In this document: piece after piece, positions 14,282 through 14,381 of the stretch | How positions within the stretch are numbered: position 1 is the first letter of the stretch | How the letters are laid out: every line of letters starts with the position of its first letter | Origin: DAOQAK01 sp043801235 | GTDB taxonomy: Bacteria > Bacteroidota > Bacteroidia > Bacteroidales > CG2-30-32-10 | DNA: 14,381 bases | Reading direction: 5' to 3' | Assembly (NCBI GenBank): GCA_043801235.1 | Contig: JAZDMF010000179.1 | Coordinates: forward strand, 1 to 14,381 | Position numbers and translations under genes: made by a program | The notes under the pieces: model-generated | Databases searched by the model: none | The model's input: the letters and a program-made list of their open reading frames with translations, nothing else | Told to the model about the DNA's origin: nothing

Positions 14282-14381
14282 AAGTCCAATTAAAAGGATT
14301 CCGTCTTGTTTTGTTGTATGTTTTGATGTATTCCGTCAATTGATCAACAAGTTGTTGTTTGCTATGCCACACTCCTCCTTT
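14262..14381 (-). mobile_element. C-terminal end of an IS630-family transposase (5' part outside window)
   Basis: In the minus-strand frame entering from the window edge, 39 codons precede a TGA at 14262-14264. They read KGGVWHSKQQLVDQL, TEYIKTYNKTRRNPFNWTY and DGKSK. This matches the usual end of IS630 transposases: G-V-(F/W)-x-S...EL or LV...I..YI..YN...PF.WT. The family match is from memory of that pattern. It overlaps the first 20 bases of the T9SS cargo ORF in another frame. The right terminal repeat of the element should lie within the next few dozen bases (about 14215-14261), but it cannot be identified without the left end. Intact or truncated status is unknown. Confidence 0.72.

Overview
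The window is AT-rich chromosomal DNA of a member of the Bacteroidota. The lineage call rests on a gliding-type GldF/GldG transporter protein, a type IX secretion (T9SS) C-terminal sorting domain, an S9B dipeptidyl peptidase IV, two small outer-membrane beta-barrels with '...SQ'/'...KSQ' signal peptides, weak Shine-Dalgarno sites, and a promoter of the TAnnTTTG type in front of a tRNA gene. T9SS and gld genes favour a Bacteroidia/Cytophagia-like organism; the genus cannot be told.

Layout. 1-1607 (minus, cut by the window edge): one reading frame joining GldF (ABC-2 permease) and GldG. 1608-1979: gene-free divergent spacer with a small heptamer repeat. 1980-3995 (plus): a secreted zincin-like protein three bases ahead of cinA. 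3996-4083: convergent spacer made largely of 8-base repeats. 4084-4737 (minus): a small outer-membrane barrel. 4738-4904: spacer with two REP-like hairpin elements in inverted orientation. 4905-6579 (minus): an ABC-2 permease and its ATPase, overlapping by 11 bases. 6634-8738 (minus): two tightly linked, soluble, helical proteins of unknown family. 8803-9501 (minus): a second beta-barrel. 9647-10591 (minus): a lipoprotein of the TM1410/GH114 family whose conserved blocks appear circularly permuted. 10674-11063 (minus): a TPR protein without a good start codon, directly behind tRNA-Val(GAC) at 11095-11169 (minus). 11260-13440 (plus): dipeptidyl peptidase IV with complete catalytic residues. 13441-13594: repeat-bearing spacer. 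13595-14281 (minus): a T9SS-sorted repeat protein lacking its signal peptide. 14262-14381 (minus): the last 39 residues of what looks like an IS630-family transposase, overlapping the start of that ORF.

Together the genes are a mixture of housekeeping (tRNA-Val, cinA) and cell-envelope or exported functions (GldFG, ABC exporter, barrels, lipoprotein glycosidase, DPP IV, T9SS cargo). There is no phage, CRISPR or recognisable defence cassette. The observations most worth following are the permuted GH114-type lipoprotein, the unknown two-gene unit at 6634-8738, the paired REP-like hairpins with compensatory changes, and the IS630/T9SS-cargo junction.
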